Shown here piece by piece: positions 1 to 9,087 of a DNA stretch of 64,000 bases; position 1 is the stretch's first letter; each line of letters starts with the position of its first letter. The translations under genes were made by a program, and so were the position numbers. Under the pieces are notes generated by a model. The model was not told the DNA's origin. It ran no database searches and worked only from the letters and a program-made list of their open reading frames with translations. Source of the DNA: Planctomycetota bacterium (GTDB lineage Bacteria; Planctomycetota; UBA11346); contig JADGDD010000009.1 in NCBI GenBank assembly GCA_016745075.1, forward strand, positions 111,796 to 175,795, read 5' to 3'.

Positions 1-1460
1 AACCGATAAATGACCAAGCTTGGTTGATTCAGCGGTAGTGATACCTGCCTTCGCAGTATTGGCAGTGATAGCACTGGCTTGGGCGGTAGTGATACCAACC
101 TTGGCCGTATTAGCTGTGATTTCAGCAGATTGAGCAGTCGTAATACCTGCCTTCGCGGTATTGGCAGTGATAGCACTGGCTTGGGCGGTAGTGATACCAA
201 CCTTGGCCGTATTAGCTGTGATTTCAGCAGATTGAGCAGTTGTAATACCTGCCTTCGCGGTATTGGCGGTAATAGCATTGGCTTGGGCGGTAGTGATACC
301 AACCTTAGCCGTATTAGCTGTGATTTCGGCAGATTGAGCGGTCGTGATACCAACTTTGGCGTTGTTCGCAGTAACATTTGATTCCAAGGTATCTAAATCA
401 ACACCTTGGGTAACCGATAAGTGACCAAGCTTGGCCGATTCAGCTGTTGTGATGCCAGCTTTTGCTGTGTTAGCAGCAATCGCACTGGCTTGGGCGGTAG
501 TGATACCAACCTTGGCAGTGTTAGCTGTAATTTCAGCAGATTGAGCGGTGGTAATACCTACCTTTGCAGTATTCGCCACAACATTGGATTCCAAAGCATC
601 CAAATCAACGCCTTGGGTTACAGAGAGATGGCCAAGCTTAGTAGACTCTGTTGTTGTGATGCCAGCCTTCGCGGTATTAGCTGTGATAGCATTTGCCTGA
701 GCTGTTGTAATACCAACTTTCGCGGTATTAGCAGTGATTTCTGAGACTTGAGCAGTGGTGATACCAACTTTCGCGGTATTAGCTGTGATTTCTGCTGCTT
801 GAGCGGTGGTGATACCAACTTTGCCAGCATTCGCAGTAACGCTTGATTCCAAAGCATCCAAATCTACAGCTTGGGTAACAGATAAGTGACCTATTTTAGT
901 TGATTCAGCTGTTGTAATGCCAGCCTTCGCGGTATTAGCGGTGATTTCTGCTGCTTGGACGGTAGTGATACCTGTCTTAGCAGTATTTACAGCAACGCTA
1001 GACTCCAGTGCATCTAAATCTACAGCTTGGGTAACGGATACATGTCCCAGTTTTGTTGCTTCAGCAGTACTGATACCTGTTTTAGCAGTATTAGCGGTAA
1101 TTTCTGCAGCTTGAGCGGTTGTTATTCCTACTTTAGCAGTATTTGCTGTAATTTCCGCAGATTGGGCAGTGCTGATACCAACCTTGGCACTGTTAGCAGC
1201 AACGCTTGTTTCCAATGTGTCTAAATCAACGGCTTGAGTTGCTGTGATATACCCAAGTTTCGTAGATTCTTCTGGGCTAATGCCTGCCTTTGCAGTATTA
1301 GCGGTAATGGCATCTGCTTGCGCCGTGGTAATACCAATCTTGGCAGTATTTGCTGCAATCTCCGCAGCTTGGGCAGTACTTATGCCAACCTTAGCAGTGT
1401 TTGCGGCAACTTGTGTCGCAAGCGTATCAACATCTACGGACTGTGTTGCGGTAATTAATG
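1..1460 (-). repeat. Coding tandem repeats, 51-bp unit with 105-bp spacer
   Basis: A 51-bp unit (17 codons) is repeated in blocks separated by a conserved 105-bp segment. Equivalent bases of the spacer motif fall at about 3, 414, 621, 879, 1035 and 1242, giving distances of 411, 207, 258, 156 and 207 bp. Every distance equals 105 + 51n with n = 6, 2, 3, 1 and 2. Blocks nearest the left edge are the most alike, which suggests recent amplification there. Confidence 0.85.
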
Positions 1461-2148
1461 CAACTTTGGCAGCATCTGCCGCTGGGTAATATTTGTTAGT
1501 GCTGCCTTCTGCTATATCATCGGCACTCAAAACAACGACACCAGTCTTCGTATTGACACTTGCAACAGGAGCACTGCCTTGGCTTTGCCATTCGAGTCCC
1601 GTACCATTGTAGGCCAATACCTGCCCAGCAGCTGCGGTAGATGCACTGGCGATTTTATCGACTGTTACAACACCATTTTGAAGGCCCGTTGTATCAACAG
1701 CATTTTGTGCAACCGAGCCAGCCTTAAAGCTGTAAGCGTTGGTCGCCAATTCACGATCTTCTGAAAGTTGTGTAAAGGTCACTCCATCTATAGACACCCA
1801 CACCCGCAAGCGCAGTGTTCCAGTGGCATAAAGAGATGGGTCCATTGCCTGCATTGGGCTTGCGCCAAGTTGCAGTGAAAATACACCACTCGTGAAAGTA
1901 ACAGCAACCGCGGCACTTGGCTCTGAACCAGCTGAGCTGGTGCCATCATTTGACCACACTGTTGTAGTGCCGTCTTTAATGAGCGCACATTTAATGAAAC
2001 CATTACCTGTATACGCAACATTATTAATTTGCACACGGCCTTGATAGTGCATTTGTGTTGGCACGGCATCTGCTGCCATAACATCTGTCGCCAAACCGAA
2101 ACCGCCCAATGCGCACATAAGAAGCGTGCGAGAGAGAATTTTATTCAT
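1..2148 (-). CDS. Secreted repeat protein, 3' end beyond window
   Basis: Reading frame open from an ATG at 2148 to the left edge (about 716 residues seen, no stop). An AAGGA ribosome site lies about 9 bases upstream. The first 27 residues form a Sec signal peptide with likely cleavage after VMA. Residues 30-190 are a non-repetitive head (Tyr/Gly-rich, beta-like). From about residue 220 on the protein is a run of 17-residue units of the type ITANTAKVGITTAQAAE, interrupted every so often by a 35-residue linker containing TQAVDLDALESSV. Such Ala/Thr/Ile-rich repeats are typical of fibrous, possibly trimeric, surface or tail-fibre-like proteins; a C-terminal anchoring or chaperone domain would lie outside the window. 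The plus-strand frames over the repeats are by-products of the repeat. Function is inferred only in broad terms (surface fibre). Confidence 0.85.
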   Translation of the reverse strand, partial: MNKILSRTLLMCALGGFGLATDVMAADAVPTQMHYQGRVQINNVAYTGNGFIKCALIKDGTTTVWSNDGTSSAGSEPSAAVAVTFTSGVFSLQLGASPMQAMDPSLYATGTLRLRVWVSIDGVTFTQLSEDRELATNAYSFKAGSVAQNAVDTTGLQNGVVTVDKIASASTAAAGQVLAYNGTGLEWQSQGSAPVASVNTKTGVVVLSADDIAEGSTNKYYPAADAAKVALITATQSVDVDTLATQVAANTAKVGISTAQAAEIAANTAKIGITTAQADAITANTAKAGISPEESTKLGYITATQAVDLDTLETSVAANSAKVGISTAQSAEITANTAKVGITTAQAAEITANTAKTGISTAEATKLGHVSVTQAVDLDALESSVAVNTAKTGITTVQAAEITANTAKAGITTAESTKIGHLSVTQAVDLDALESSVTANAGKVGITTAQAAEITANTAKVGITTAQVSEITANTAKVGITTAQANAITANTAKAGITTTESTKLGHLSVTQGVDLDALESNVVANTAKVGITTAQSAEITANTAKVGITTAQASAIAANTAKAGITTAESAKLGHLSVTQGVDLDTLESNVTANNAKVGITTAQSAEITANTAKVGITTAQANAITANTAKAGITTAQSAEITANTAKVGITTAQASAITANTAKAGITTAQSAEITANTAKVGITTAQASAITANTAKAGITTAESTKLGHLSV

Positions 2149-2207
2149 ACTGATCAGTCCTTACAATCTGGGCTTTCATTTTGTGAAAGCATTCCAAAGT
2201 GATTTTT

Positions 2208-4202
2208 TTATTTTCTAAAACGTGTTGAAGAAGAGGTAAATGAAAGACGAATGAGACCGCATAGCAATAAAGCAAGACACCCTGCAAAAGAACCAAAGCC
2301 ACAACCTCCAGAGCTGCTCGTACTCGCAGCAGCAGATCCAGATGTATTACCACGTACCGACGGCGGCTGACCAACATCACGCATTGGGCGATAAGCGCTC
2401 TTTACTTGATCTGCTGCGACAGCATCTTCCGCAGTCAGTAAAACATCTGCAGAGCTACTGCCTCCTGAAAGATTTAAGTACAACATACGCCCTGGATTCG
2501 CCGTTGTGTTTTTGATCCACGCACCCTGCCCCAGTGCTAAAGTACTACTTGTTGAGTAAGAAAAACCATCCCATGTAAACAAGGCGTCACCAATAAGAGC
2601 AGTTCGGGAAGCACCCGTCACTTCTACGCCTAATTCGTCCAACAAAGTCATACTACTGAGGGCCATCGATTGGACGAGATCACTTCCAGATTCAATTGGC
2701 GGTAAACCGATAAAATTCCAACCAGGATAGAGTGGCAAAGAAAGCGGGAACTGTGCTGGGTTACCGTCAAAATTTGGTAATTGGTCGGCAACAGTCGCAA
2801 TAAACAAAGCATTGGTTTCTGACATACCACCTTCTGGCTCTTCTGGCAATTCAGTAAATCGTTGGTTCTTGCCATCCCAAGCTGCTGCACGCGCCTCTGT
2901 TGCATCATGCCCTGACATATATGCACGAATGTGTTCAAGCCCTGCTTTCGTTCCTGGACAAATTGTTGTATAAATTGTTTGGCTTGGCGTAGAAAGCGGC
3001 ACCGTTGGTGCAGGATTTGTAACCGAGACCCCTTCTTCTACGACATAGGACAATGCCACATTTTCTGACCCGTCAGAGAATGTGATTGTCCCTGTACCAA
3101 CCTCATGTGCAGTTAATACGAGAAATTGGCCAATGTCTGCTTTCCCATCATTATTGATGTCACGAACACCTTGAAATGATAAACCGGCATGAAGAGAGAA
3201 AGCGGTGGCTGAGTCAGTCCATGTGTAGGTCCCAGAGCCACCGAGGACAGCAAGGAACAGTTGTTGTCCTTCTGTCACGGTATAAACCCCATCAGTCGGT
3301 GTCAGGTTTGGTCGAACGATATAATAGCTTAATGGTTGCGATGGCGCATCGTTATCCCGCAAAGTAATAGAGAGGGTTCCGCTATCTGCAGCAATCTGCA
3401 CATCTGGAATAAGCTTCAAACTAATAGCAACCTGCTCTTGTCCTTCAACATCATTATCATCAATAGGAATGAAAGGAACATCAACAAAACTAGAACCAGC
3501 CTTTACAACGATACTCGTCCCAAGAGTGAAGTCTTGGCCTACACCTGCTGTACTTGTTTCGGCTAATTCCAATTCAACTGTGATATCTTCGGTGAGTGTC
3601 TGGTCAGCAGTAATTCGAAATGACAGAGCGGTAGTTTGTTCATAAATCAGCCATTCGACTGAATCCATTGTAAAAGTAGGGATAGTTGGGCTGAACTCAT
3701 GAACAAGGGTGATACTAACCGTTGCTACTGCTGAGGCATCAAGTCCATCTTGTACGCGATACGTGAAAGAGTCTGCAACCGTTTCAAGCCCAAGGTCTGT
3801 TTGTGAACTATAGGTGAAAGTACCGTTGACCGTATCCCAAGCAGTAAGGCTGCCATGTTGTGGTGTTGTTACAATTTCATAACTCAACACATCGGCTGCA
3901 TTAGCATCGGAGGCGCTCACCGTACCACTAGCTGTTTGACCAACAGTCACTGAAAGAGCGGTGCTCTGTGCAAGAGGAGCAGCATTGATAATAAGTGGGA
4001 TAAAACCATCATAGGCAGAGGCGAAATCTCCTCCGACAACATCTATCATCTGGATAGACTGAGCACCTGTTCCCGTTTGACTTACACTACCGCCTGAACC
4101 AAGTACGACGTGATCTTCAGCTTGAATTGCTGTGGTAAATAAACAGCCGAGCAGAACAGCAACAACACTCTTTGTCAAACTCTGCACATCGTAACCACTC
4201 AT
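2208..4202 (-). CDS. Exported cadherin-like/Calx-beta protein with CTERM-type tail
   Basis: About 664 residues when started at the ATG at 4202, which places a clean signal peptide at the N-terminus (basic n-region, hydrophobic core, AIQA cleavage site). The frame is open upstream to an ATG at 4277, but that start buries the signal peptide. Residues about 60-165 resemble a bacterial cadherin-like/VCBS-type beta domain, and about 170-285 a Calx-beta domain, a Ca2+-binding extracellular module. The C-terminus has a Ser-rich stretch, the motif SGGCGFGS, a hydrophobic segment and a basic end (STRFRK). This layout matches the class of C-terminal sorting signals (GlyGly-CTERM, Synerg-CTERM) processed by rhomboid-type sortases. 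It probably is a surface or transiently anchored protein. Same strand as the repeat protein downstream, 59 bp apart. Confidence 0.8.
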   Translation of the reverse strand: MSGYDVQSLTKSVVAVLLGCLFTTAIQAEDHVVLGSGGSVSQTGTGAQSIQMIDVVGGDFASAYDGFIPLIINAAPLAQSTALSVTVGQTASGTVSASDANAADVLSYEIVTTPQHGSLTAWDTVNGTFTYSSQTDLGLETVADSFTYRVQDGLDASAVATVSITLVHEFSPTIPTFTMDSVEWLIYEQTTALSFRITADQTLTEDITVELELAETSTAGVGQDFTLGTSIVVKAGSSFVDVPFIPIDDNDVEGQEQVAISLKLIPDVQIAADSGTLSITLRDNDAPSQPLSYYIVRPNLTPTDGVYTVTEGQQLFLAVLGGSGTYTWTDSATAFSLHAGLSFQGVRDINNDGKADIGQFLVLTAHEVGTGTITFSDGSENVALSYVVEEGVSVTNPAPTVPLSTPSQTIYTTICPGTKAGLEHIRAYMSGHDATEARAAAWDGKNQRFTELPEEPEGGMSETNALFIATVADQLPNFDGNPAQFPLSLPLYPGWNFIGLPPIESGSDLVQSMALSSMTLLDELGVEVTGASRTALIGDALFTWDGFSYSTSSTLALGQGAWIKNTTANPGRMLYLNLSGGSSSADVLLTAEDAVAADQVKSAYRPMRDVGQPPSVRGNTSGSAAASTSSSGGCGFGSFAGCLALLLCGLIRLSFTSSSTRFRK

Positions 4203-4463
4203 GCCTGCCGCCTTGCAATAAACGACTTCAGCATCCTTTTGTGTTCTTTTCTGCGCTCTATGCATGCTCATAATCACTCGCCACGCATCCTCTCTGACAA
4301 TGTCACTAACCGCGTACCTATATAATGCTTATTTCAAAAAAACAACTGATTTCACGCTCTTTTGACTGTTTTTATGCATCAGCGCCTATGCGATTCTCAC
4401 ATCGATTCACCTTGTGCAGGCTTTTTGATAAGCCTTTATGTAAAAAAGAGATACGCTCGCACC

Positions 4464-4793
4464 ATGAATACCATCACACAACAAGAGAGTTGCGACGGTG
4501 ACTGCAATACCTGCACGGCCCTGCATGGCCATGACATGCCTGCAGGAGCACCTGGACCGTATCAAGGTATGCGTCTTGCTTGCTGGTCCTTCTTTTTCTT
4601 CATCCTTCCGCTGCTGTGTTCCATTGCAGGAAGCATCCTCACGAACTTCTCCAATATTGGCGGAATAGGTGGGCTCGTTAGTGGCATTATTCTATGCGCT
4701 GTCTTCGCCCGTAAACGTGATGATTCCACAACAACAAAAGACGTTCACACAAAAAGCACACCTTCTTCAGACCAGAAAAGAGATGTAGGATAA
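4464..4793 (+). CDS. Small RseC/MucC-like membrane protein, first gene of rnf operon
   Basis: 109 residues from the ATG at 4464; an in-frame start at 4362 exists but adds a tail without protein character. The N-terminus carries a cysteine cluster (CDGDCNTC), followed by two membrane segments (about residues 38-60 and 64-82) and a polar tail. The second half resembles the two-helix membrane part of RseC/MucC proteins, which act with Rnf (Rsx) in keeping SoxR reduced in enterobacteria. The stop codon overlaps the rnfC start (TAATG at 4791-4795), so translation is coupled. I infer an accessory role in Rnf assembly or electron transfer; similarity is by pattern only. Confidence 0.6.
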   Translation: MNTITQQESCDGDCNTCTALHGHDMPAGAPGPYQGMRLACWSFFFFILPLLCSIAGSILTNFSNIGGIGGLVSGIILCAVFARKRDDSTTTKDVHTKSTPSSDQKRDVG

Positions 4794-6214
4794 TGTTCAA
4801 CTTCCTAACTCAAGCCTTCACAAGTGAATCAGCATCACCTGCTAGCGGCACATTTGCCCGTGGCATTCACCCTGATGCCCACAAAGAGCTTGCTCGAGAA
4901 CAGGCCATAGAAGTATTGCCCCTCCCCAAAAAGCTACGTATTCCCCTTACTCAGCACATTGGCGCACCAGCGGCTGCCGCCGTAGAAGCACGAACCGTCC
5001 TCGAAGCGGGAGACCCAATTGGTACAGCTGCCAGCTTTGTATCTGCCAACATTCATACGCCGGTAGCTGGGAAAGTTGCTAAATTTGTAAACGTCACTCT
5101 CGCTAATGGACGACATGTTTCAGCCGTGCCACTGACATGCGGAAAAGAACAACCTACTGAATCTGAAATATACGATCGGCTCTTTGCTGGCGAATGGCCG
5201 ATCATGTCCTACACAGATTTTACTCCTGACGGTATTCGTGAGAAAGTTCTTGCTGCTGGTATCGTTGGCATGGGCGGCGCAGCTTTTCCAACACATGTGA
5301 AACTAGCGACCAATGAAAAGACACCCGTTGATACGATTCTTGTCAATGGCTGCGAATGCGAGCCCTATCTCACCAGCGATGAACGAGTAATGCGCGAAGC
5401 TCCAAATGCTTTACTGGCAGGAGCACTGCTCACAGCACATGCTGTTGGAGCTAAAGATGTAATTATTGCTACTGAAGTGGAGAAGACGCAGGTGATCTCC
5501 TCCTTAAAAGCAGCACTCGCAAAAATAACCACCACACACATACGCATTCACATCAAACCACTGGCAAGTAAGTACCCAATGGGCGGTGAAAAACAAACCG
5601 TACGTGCAGCACTTGGTCGCACGATTCCAAATGGCGGTTTACCTCTGAATGTTGGTGTAGTTGTTATCAATGCTTCTACTGTTACAGCTATTGCTCAAGC
5701 TGTCTACCGTGACCTTCCTTTAACCCACCGTGTAGTAACCGTTACAGGAAGTGGCATCAGCCAACCCAAAAACATTTTGGCTCCTATTGGCGCAAGCTAT
5801 CAAGAGCTTATTGATTTCTGTGGCGGCATTAATGAAGACACAACCGCCAGAATTATTTCTGGTGGCCCTATGATGGGTTTTGCCATTGGTGATTTGGAAA
5901 CACCAGTAACCAAAGGCACCAGTGGAATTTGTGTCCTTACCAACAATGAGGTACACCGCGAAGAAGAAACCAATTGCATACGTTGCGGCCATTGTGTTGA
6001 TGTCTGCCCACTCGGGCTTATTCCAACAAAAATAGCTCTCGCCTCACGCGGGCTGAATTGGGAAATGGCAGAACGTTTTTATATACAAACCTGCATGGAA
6101 TGCGGTTGTTGCGCCTATGAATGCCCTGCAAGCCTGCCACTGGTACAAATGATTCGTATGGGCAAAGCTAACATTGCCAAAAATAAGGCTCAAAATAAAG
6201 GAGCCGGCAAATGA
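4793..6214 (+). CDS. rnfC: Ion-translocating oxidoreductase subunit C
   Basis: 473 residues. RnfC is the peripheral cytoplasmic subunit that takes electrons from NADH or passes them to it. Visible signs: N-terminal barrel-sandwich region, the nucleotide/FMN-binding stretch GMGGAAFPTH near residue 160, and two ferredoxin clusters with cysteines at 395, 398, 401, 405 and 434, 437, 440, 444 (CIRCGHCVDVCP and CMECGCCAYECP). Length and layout are normal for the compact RnfC lacking a long Ala-rich C-terminal extension. It overlaps the preceding gene by one base and rnfD by four, so the operon is tightly coupled. Confidence 0.97.
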   Translation: MFNFLTQAFTSESASPASGTFARGIHPDAHKELAREQAIEVLPLPKKLRIPLTQHIGAPAAAAVEARTVLEAGDPIGTAASFVSANIHTPVAGKVAKFVNVTLANGRHVSAVPLTCGKEQPTESEIYDRLFAGEWPIMSYTDFTPDGIREKVLAAGIVGMGGAAFPTHVKLATNEKTPVDTILVNGCECEPYLTSDERVMREAPNALLAGALLTAHAVGAKDVIIATEVEKTQVISSLKAALAKITTTHIRIHIKPLASKYPMGGEKQTVRAALGRTIPNGGLPLNVGVVVINASTVTAIAQAVYRDLPLTHRVVTVTGSGISQPKNILAPIGASYQELIDFCGGINEDTTARIISGGPMMGFAIGDLETPVTKGTSGICVLTNNEVHREEETNCIRCGHCVDVCPLGLIPTKIALASRGLNWEMAERFYIQTCMECGCCAYECPASLPLVQMIRMGKANIAKNKAQNKGAGK

Positions 6215-7182
6215 TTCGCGTTGCACCATCTCCTCACATTGCTCGCAGCAACATGACAACCCAATCAGTCATGCGTGATGTGCTTATTGCACTTGCTCCT
6301 GTTGTTGGCTCCGCCATTTACTTTTTTGGAACTGCGGCCCTTATTCATATTATTATCTGCACAGTATCCTGTCTTGTTTTTGAAATCATTTTCACACGCA
6401 TGCGTAAACGGCCGGTTACTCTCAATGATTTCTCTGTCAGCATCACTGGTATTATTATAGCCCTTTCACTACCATGGACAGCACCGTGGTATATTGATGT
6501 AATTGCTTGTCTCGCAGGTGTCGGCATTGGAAAAACATGTTTTGGTGGTTTAGGACAAAACTTTTTTAATCCCGCTATGGTTGGTCGCGCATTTGTAATG
6601 ATCGCTTTTTCTCAAGCAATGGGAGCTGGTGCATATGTAGACCCGCACGCAGCTATTACCATAACAACTCAAGCTACACCGCTTGGCGGACTTCCACACG
6701 AACCACTCGCCTTATTTCTTGGCCAACACAATGGCTCTCTTGGTGAAACAAGCATACTTGCCAGTATTATTGGCGGCATCTACCTGTGGTGGCGACGCAG
6801 CGCATCTTGGGAAATATCCATTTCTTTGCTCGCTTCTCTTGCCGCTTTAGCTTGGGCGGGCAGTTTCATCAACAATCCTGCCCTGCCTGGATTAGCGCTT
6901 GGCATAGAAGGCCACCTCATGTCTGGCGCTGCTGTTTTTGCCGCAATGTTTATCGCAACCGACCCTGTCACTTCTCCCATGAGCAAACGCGGCAAATTCA
7001 TTTTTGGCGCTGGCATTGGTATTCTTATCTGGGTTTTACGTGTTCTGAGCGGCTACCCTGAAGGTGTCATGTTTGCCGTACTTATTATGAATTCAACCGT
7101 TCCGCTTATTAACCGCTGGAGCATCCCCCTTCCTGTTGGTGTCACCCAAAAGCCAGCACAGGAAAAAGGAGACGCTGCATGA
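6211..7182 (+). CDS. rnfD: Ion-translocating oxidoreductase subunit D
   Basis: 323 residues, integral membrane protein related to NqrB. The hallmark GGLGQNFFNPAMVGRAF lies at residues 112-128. T156, in TTQATPLGG, sits where FMN is covalently bound as a phosphoester in RnfD; the usual SGAT is here TQAT, so only the Ala-Thr part is kept. A late conserved loop (FIATDPVTSPM) is also present. Together with RnfG it forms the flavin path across the membrane. The attached flavin would be supplied by the ApbE encoded just after the operon on the other strand. Overlaps rnfC and rnfG by four bases each. Confidence 0.96.
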   Translation: MIRVAPSPHIARSNMTTQSVMRDVLIALAPVVGSAIYFFGTAALIHIIICTVSCLVFEIIFTRMRKRPVTLNDFSVSITGIIIALSLPWTAPWYIDVIACLAGVGIGKTCFGGLGQNFFNPAMVGRAFVMIAFSQAMGAGAYVDPHAAITITTQATPLGGLPHEPLALFLGQHNGSLGETSILASIIGGIYLWWRRSASWEISISLLASLAALAWAGSFINNPALPGLALGIEGHLMSGAAVFAAMFIATDPVTSPMSKRGKFIFGAGIGILIWVLRVLSGYPEGVMFAVLIMNSTVPLINRWSIPLPVGVTQKPAQEKGDAA

Positions 7183-7766
7183 ATAATTTACAACAAGCAT
7201 GGCTCGTCATTCTCCTAGCAATTATTTTTGCTGCCGCTCTGGCTGCCGTAGATGGTGGATTACAAGAACGTATTCGAGATAATAAATTACGCGAAACCCT
7301 CCAGCAAATCCCAGAACTTGTTCCAGAAAGTACCGACAGCGAAGAATACACGGGGTTATCTGGAACCAAGCTCTACCGCGCATTCACCACTGAGGGCACT
7401 GTTGGTTGGGTTGTACAAACCAAAGGCCTTGGTTTTGCTGATGTTATAGAAATCCTGATTGGTCTGAATGCAGATGCCAGTTCTATTACCGGTGTTTACG
7501 TACTAGAACAAAAAGAGACACCTGGACTTGGAGATTTTATTACGGAGTCATCCTTTCGGTCACAGTTTATTGAAAAAGCACAAGGTGTCAGTGCCGTTAA
7601 AGGCGGGGCTGCTTCGGGCAATCAAATTAACGCATTAACTGGTGCCACAATTTCTTCTGACAGCATGTGTCGTATTATTAATAATTGCCTCACATCAGAA
7701 CTCTGCACACATTTGAAACAAGCTGCACAGATACACAGTAAACAAGAAGGAGTCACCAATGAGTAA
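7179..7766 (+). CDS. rnfG: Ion-translocating oxidoreductase subunit G
   Basis: 195 residues: one N-terminal membrane helix (about 7-24) and a periplasmic FMN-binding domain. The flavinylation motif LTGATISS puts the FMN-accepting threonine at residue 157 (consensus S/T-G-A-T-x-S/T). This is the textbook substrate of ApbE. It overlaps rnfD by four bases and the start of rnfE by eight, as in other compact rnfCDGEAB operons. Confidence 0.96.
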   Translation: MNNLQQAWLVILLAIIFAAALAAVDGGLQERIRDNKLRETLQQIPELVPESTDSEEYTGLSGTKLYRAFTTEGTVGWVVQTKGLGFADVIEILIGLNADASSITGVYVLEQKETPGLGDFITESSFRSQFIEKAQGVSAVKGGAASGNQINALTGATISSDSMCRIINNCLTSELCTHLKQAAQIHSKQEGVTNE

Positions 7767-8445
7767 CGCGACCTCTTCACCCTCTCCGCAATTAGGGCCA
7801 ACCGCTGGTGAACGCTTTATTAACGGTATTATTCCAGAAAACCCTGTGTATCGCCAATTGCTTGGCATGTGTCCAACTCTTGCCGTAACCAATGGAATGA
7901 AAACAGCCATGACCATGGCAGCTGCCACCGCTTTTGTGCTAATCATGGCTAATATCATTGTCAGCCTTATTCGTAATATGCTTAAACCACATGTACGCAT
8001 TTTAGTATTCACTATTACTATCGCCACTTTCGTAACTATTGTAGATCGCGTTCTTGCTGCCTACCTCTATGACATGAGTAAACAGCTTGGTCCCTATATT
8101 CCACTTATCATTGTAAACTGCCTTATCATTAGCCGTTGCGAAATTTGTGCTTCAAAACAATCTCCATCAATTGCACTTGCTGATGCTATTGGCATGAGCC
8201 TTGGCTTTGCCTTAGCGCTTGCAAGTATTGCTACGGTCCGAGAAATACTTGGAACTGGCACATGGTTTGGTGTTGGCGTTTTACCAAATAACTGGCCGGG
8301 ATGGACTGTTATGATATTACCACCGGGTGCATTCTTAACCCTTGGTGTCTTACTCGCTCTGGTTCAACATATTTCAGCACGCAAAAAAAGCACAACGACT
8401 CTCGTTGACGAAAATAACAGCCAAGCAGAAGAGGAGGCGAACTAA
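7759..8445 (+). CDS. rnfE: Ion-translocating oxidoreductase subunit E
   Basis: 228 residues, about six membrane helices. RnfE and RnfA are homologous inverted-topology subunits that together hold an intramembrane iron-sulfur centre through conserved cysteines; here they are seen in [10 protein letters not shown] (near residue 37) and [10 protein letters not shown] (near 120). The C-terminus ends in a charged cytoplasmic tail. The stop codon shares a base with the rnfA start (TAATG). Confidence 0.96.
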   Translation: MSNATSSPSPQLGPTAGERFINGIIPENPVYRQLLGMCPTLAVTNGMKTAMTMAAATAFVLIMANIIVSLIRNMLKPHVRILVFTITIATFVTIVDRVLAAYLYDMSKQLGPYIPLIIVNCLIISRCEICASKQSPSIALADAIGMSLGFALALASIATVREILGTGTWFGVGVLPNNWPGWTVMILPPGAFLTLGVLLALVQHISARKKSTTTLVDENNSQAEEEAN

Positions 8446-9068
8446 TGGAACATCTTGTCACCTTATTCCTGCTCGCTGTATCCACAGCTATTATTAATAA
8501 CTATGTACTCCACTACTTTGTTGGCATCTGCCCTTTCCTTGGAGTGTCCAAACGTGTTGACATGGCCTTTGGCATGGGCTGTGCCGTAACTTTTGTGGTG
8601 AGCATTGCCGTCTTTTTATCTTGGGTCATTACCAGTTTTATATTAATGCCATTCAACCTCGGCATTCTGTGTTATCTCGTCTATATTTTTGTCATTGCTT
8701 CATCCGTTCAATTAGTTGAAATGTATGTACGAAAATTCTTTCCACCACTGTATAAAAGCTTTGGAGTATTCTTACCGTTAATCACCACAAACTGTGCTAT
8801 TTTATTTGCCTGTTTGGAAGTACTCAAAGGATTAAGCGCAGATCCAACCTATGGTTTAATTACCGCTATGGTACTGGCACTTTCTGCTGGGGTCGGCTTC
8901 ACTATTGCTATTATTCTTATGGCCGGTCTCCGAGAAGAAATTGACATGAGCGATGTCCCTGAAGCTTTTAAAGGGCCGGGCATTGCTTTGATTGTTGCGG
9001 GAATTCTTGCTCTTGCCTTTATGGGCTTCACTGGTGTTGATCGTGGTTTATCCACGCTTTTACAATAA
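8445..9068 (+). CDS. rnfA: Ion-translocating oxidoreductase subunit A
   Basis: 207 residues, six predicted membrane helices, no signal peptide. Diagnostic stretches are [18 protein letters not shown] near the N-terminus and [15 protein letters not shown] near residue 110; the cysteines in both pair with those of RnfE to ligate the membrane [2Fe-2S] centre. Family length is about 190-205, so this is full length. Confidence 0.96.
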   Translation: MEHLVTLFLLAVSTAIINNYVLHYFVGICPFLGVSKRVDMAFGMGCAVTFVVSIAVFLSWVITSFILMPFNLGILCYLVYIFVIASSVQLVEMYVRKFFPPLYKSFGVFLPLITTNCAILFACLEVLKGLSADPTYGLITAMVLALSAGVGFTIAIILMAGLREEIDMSDVPEAFKGPGIALIVAGILALAFMGFTGVDRGLSTLLQ

Positions 9069-9087
9069 CAATTGTAAGGAATCTATC

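Noticed and set aside
1..1460. CRISPR-like periodic repeats
   Set aside because: Units are coding, adjoining and diverged without unique spacers of constant length; they translate into a continuous 17-residue repeat.
79..1489. Several plus-strand open frames rich in Ser, Cys, Gly
   Set aside because: They mirror the minus-strand 51-bp coding repeats, have no ribosome sites and no signal peptide or domain character.
4294..4326. CTGACA plus TATAAT as a promoter of the rnf operon
   Set aside because: Spacing is 21 bases, too long for a sigma-70 promoter, and the sequence is in a divergent AT-rich region where chance matches are likely.
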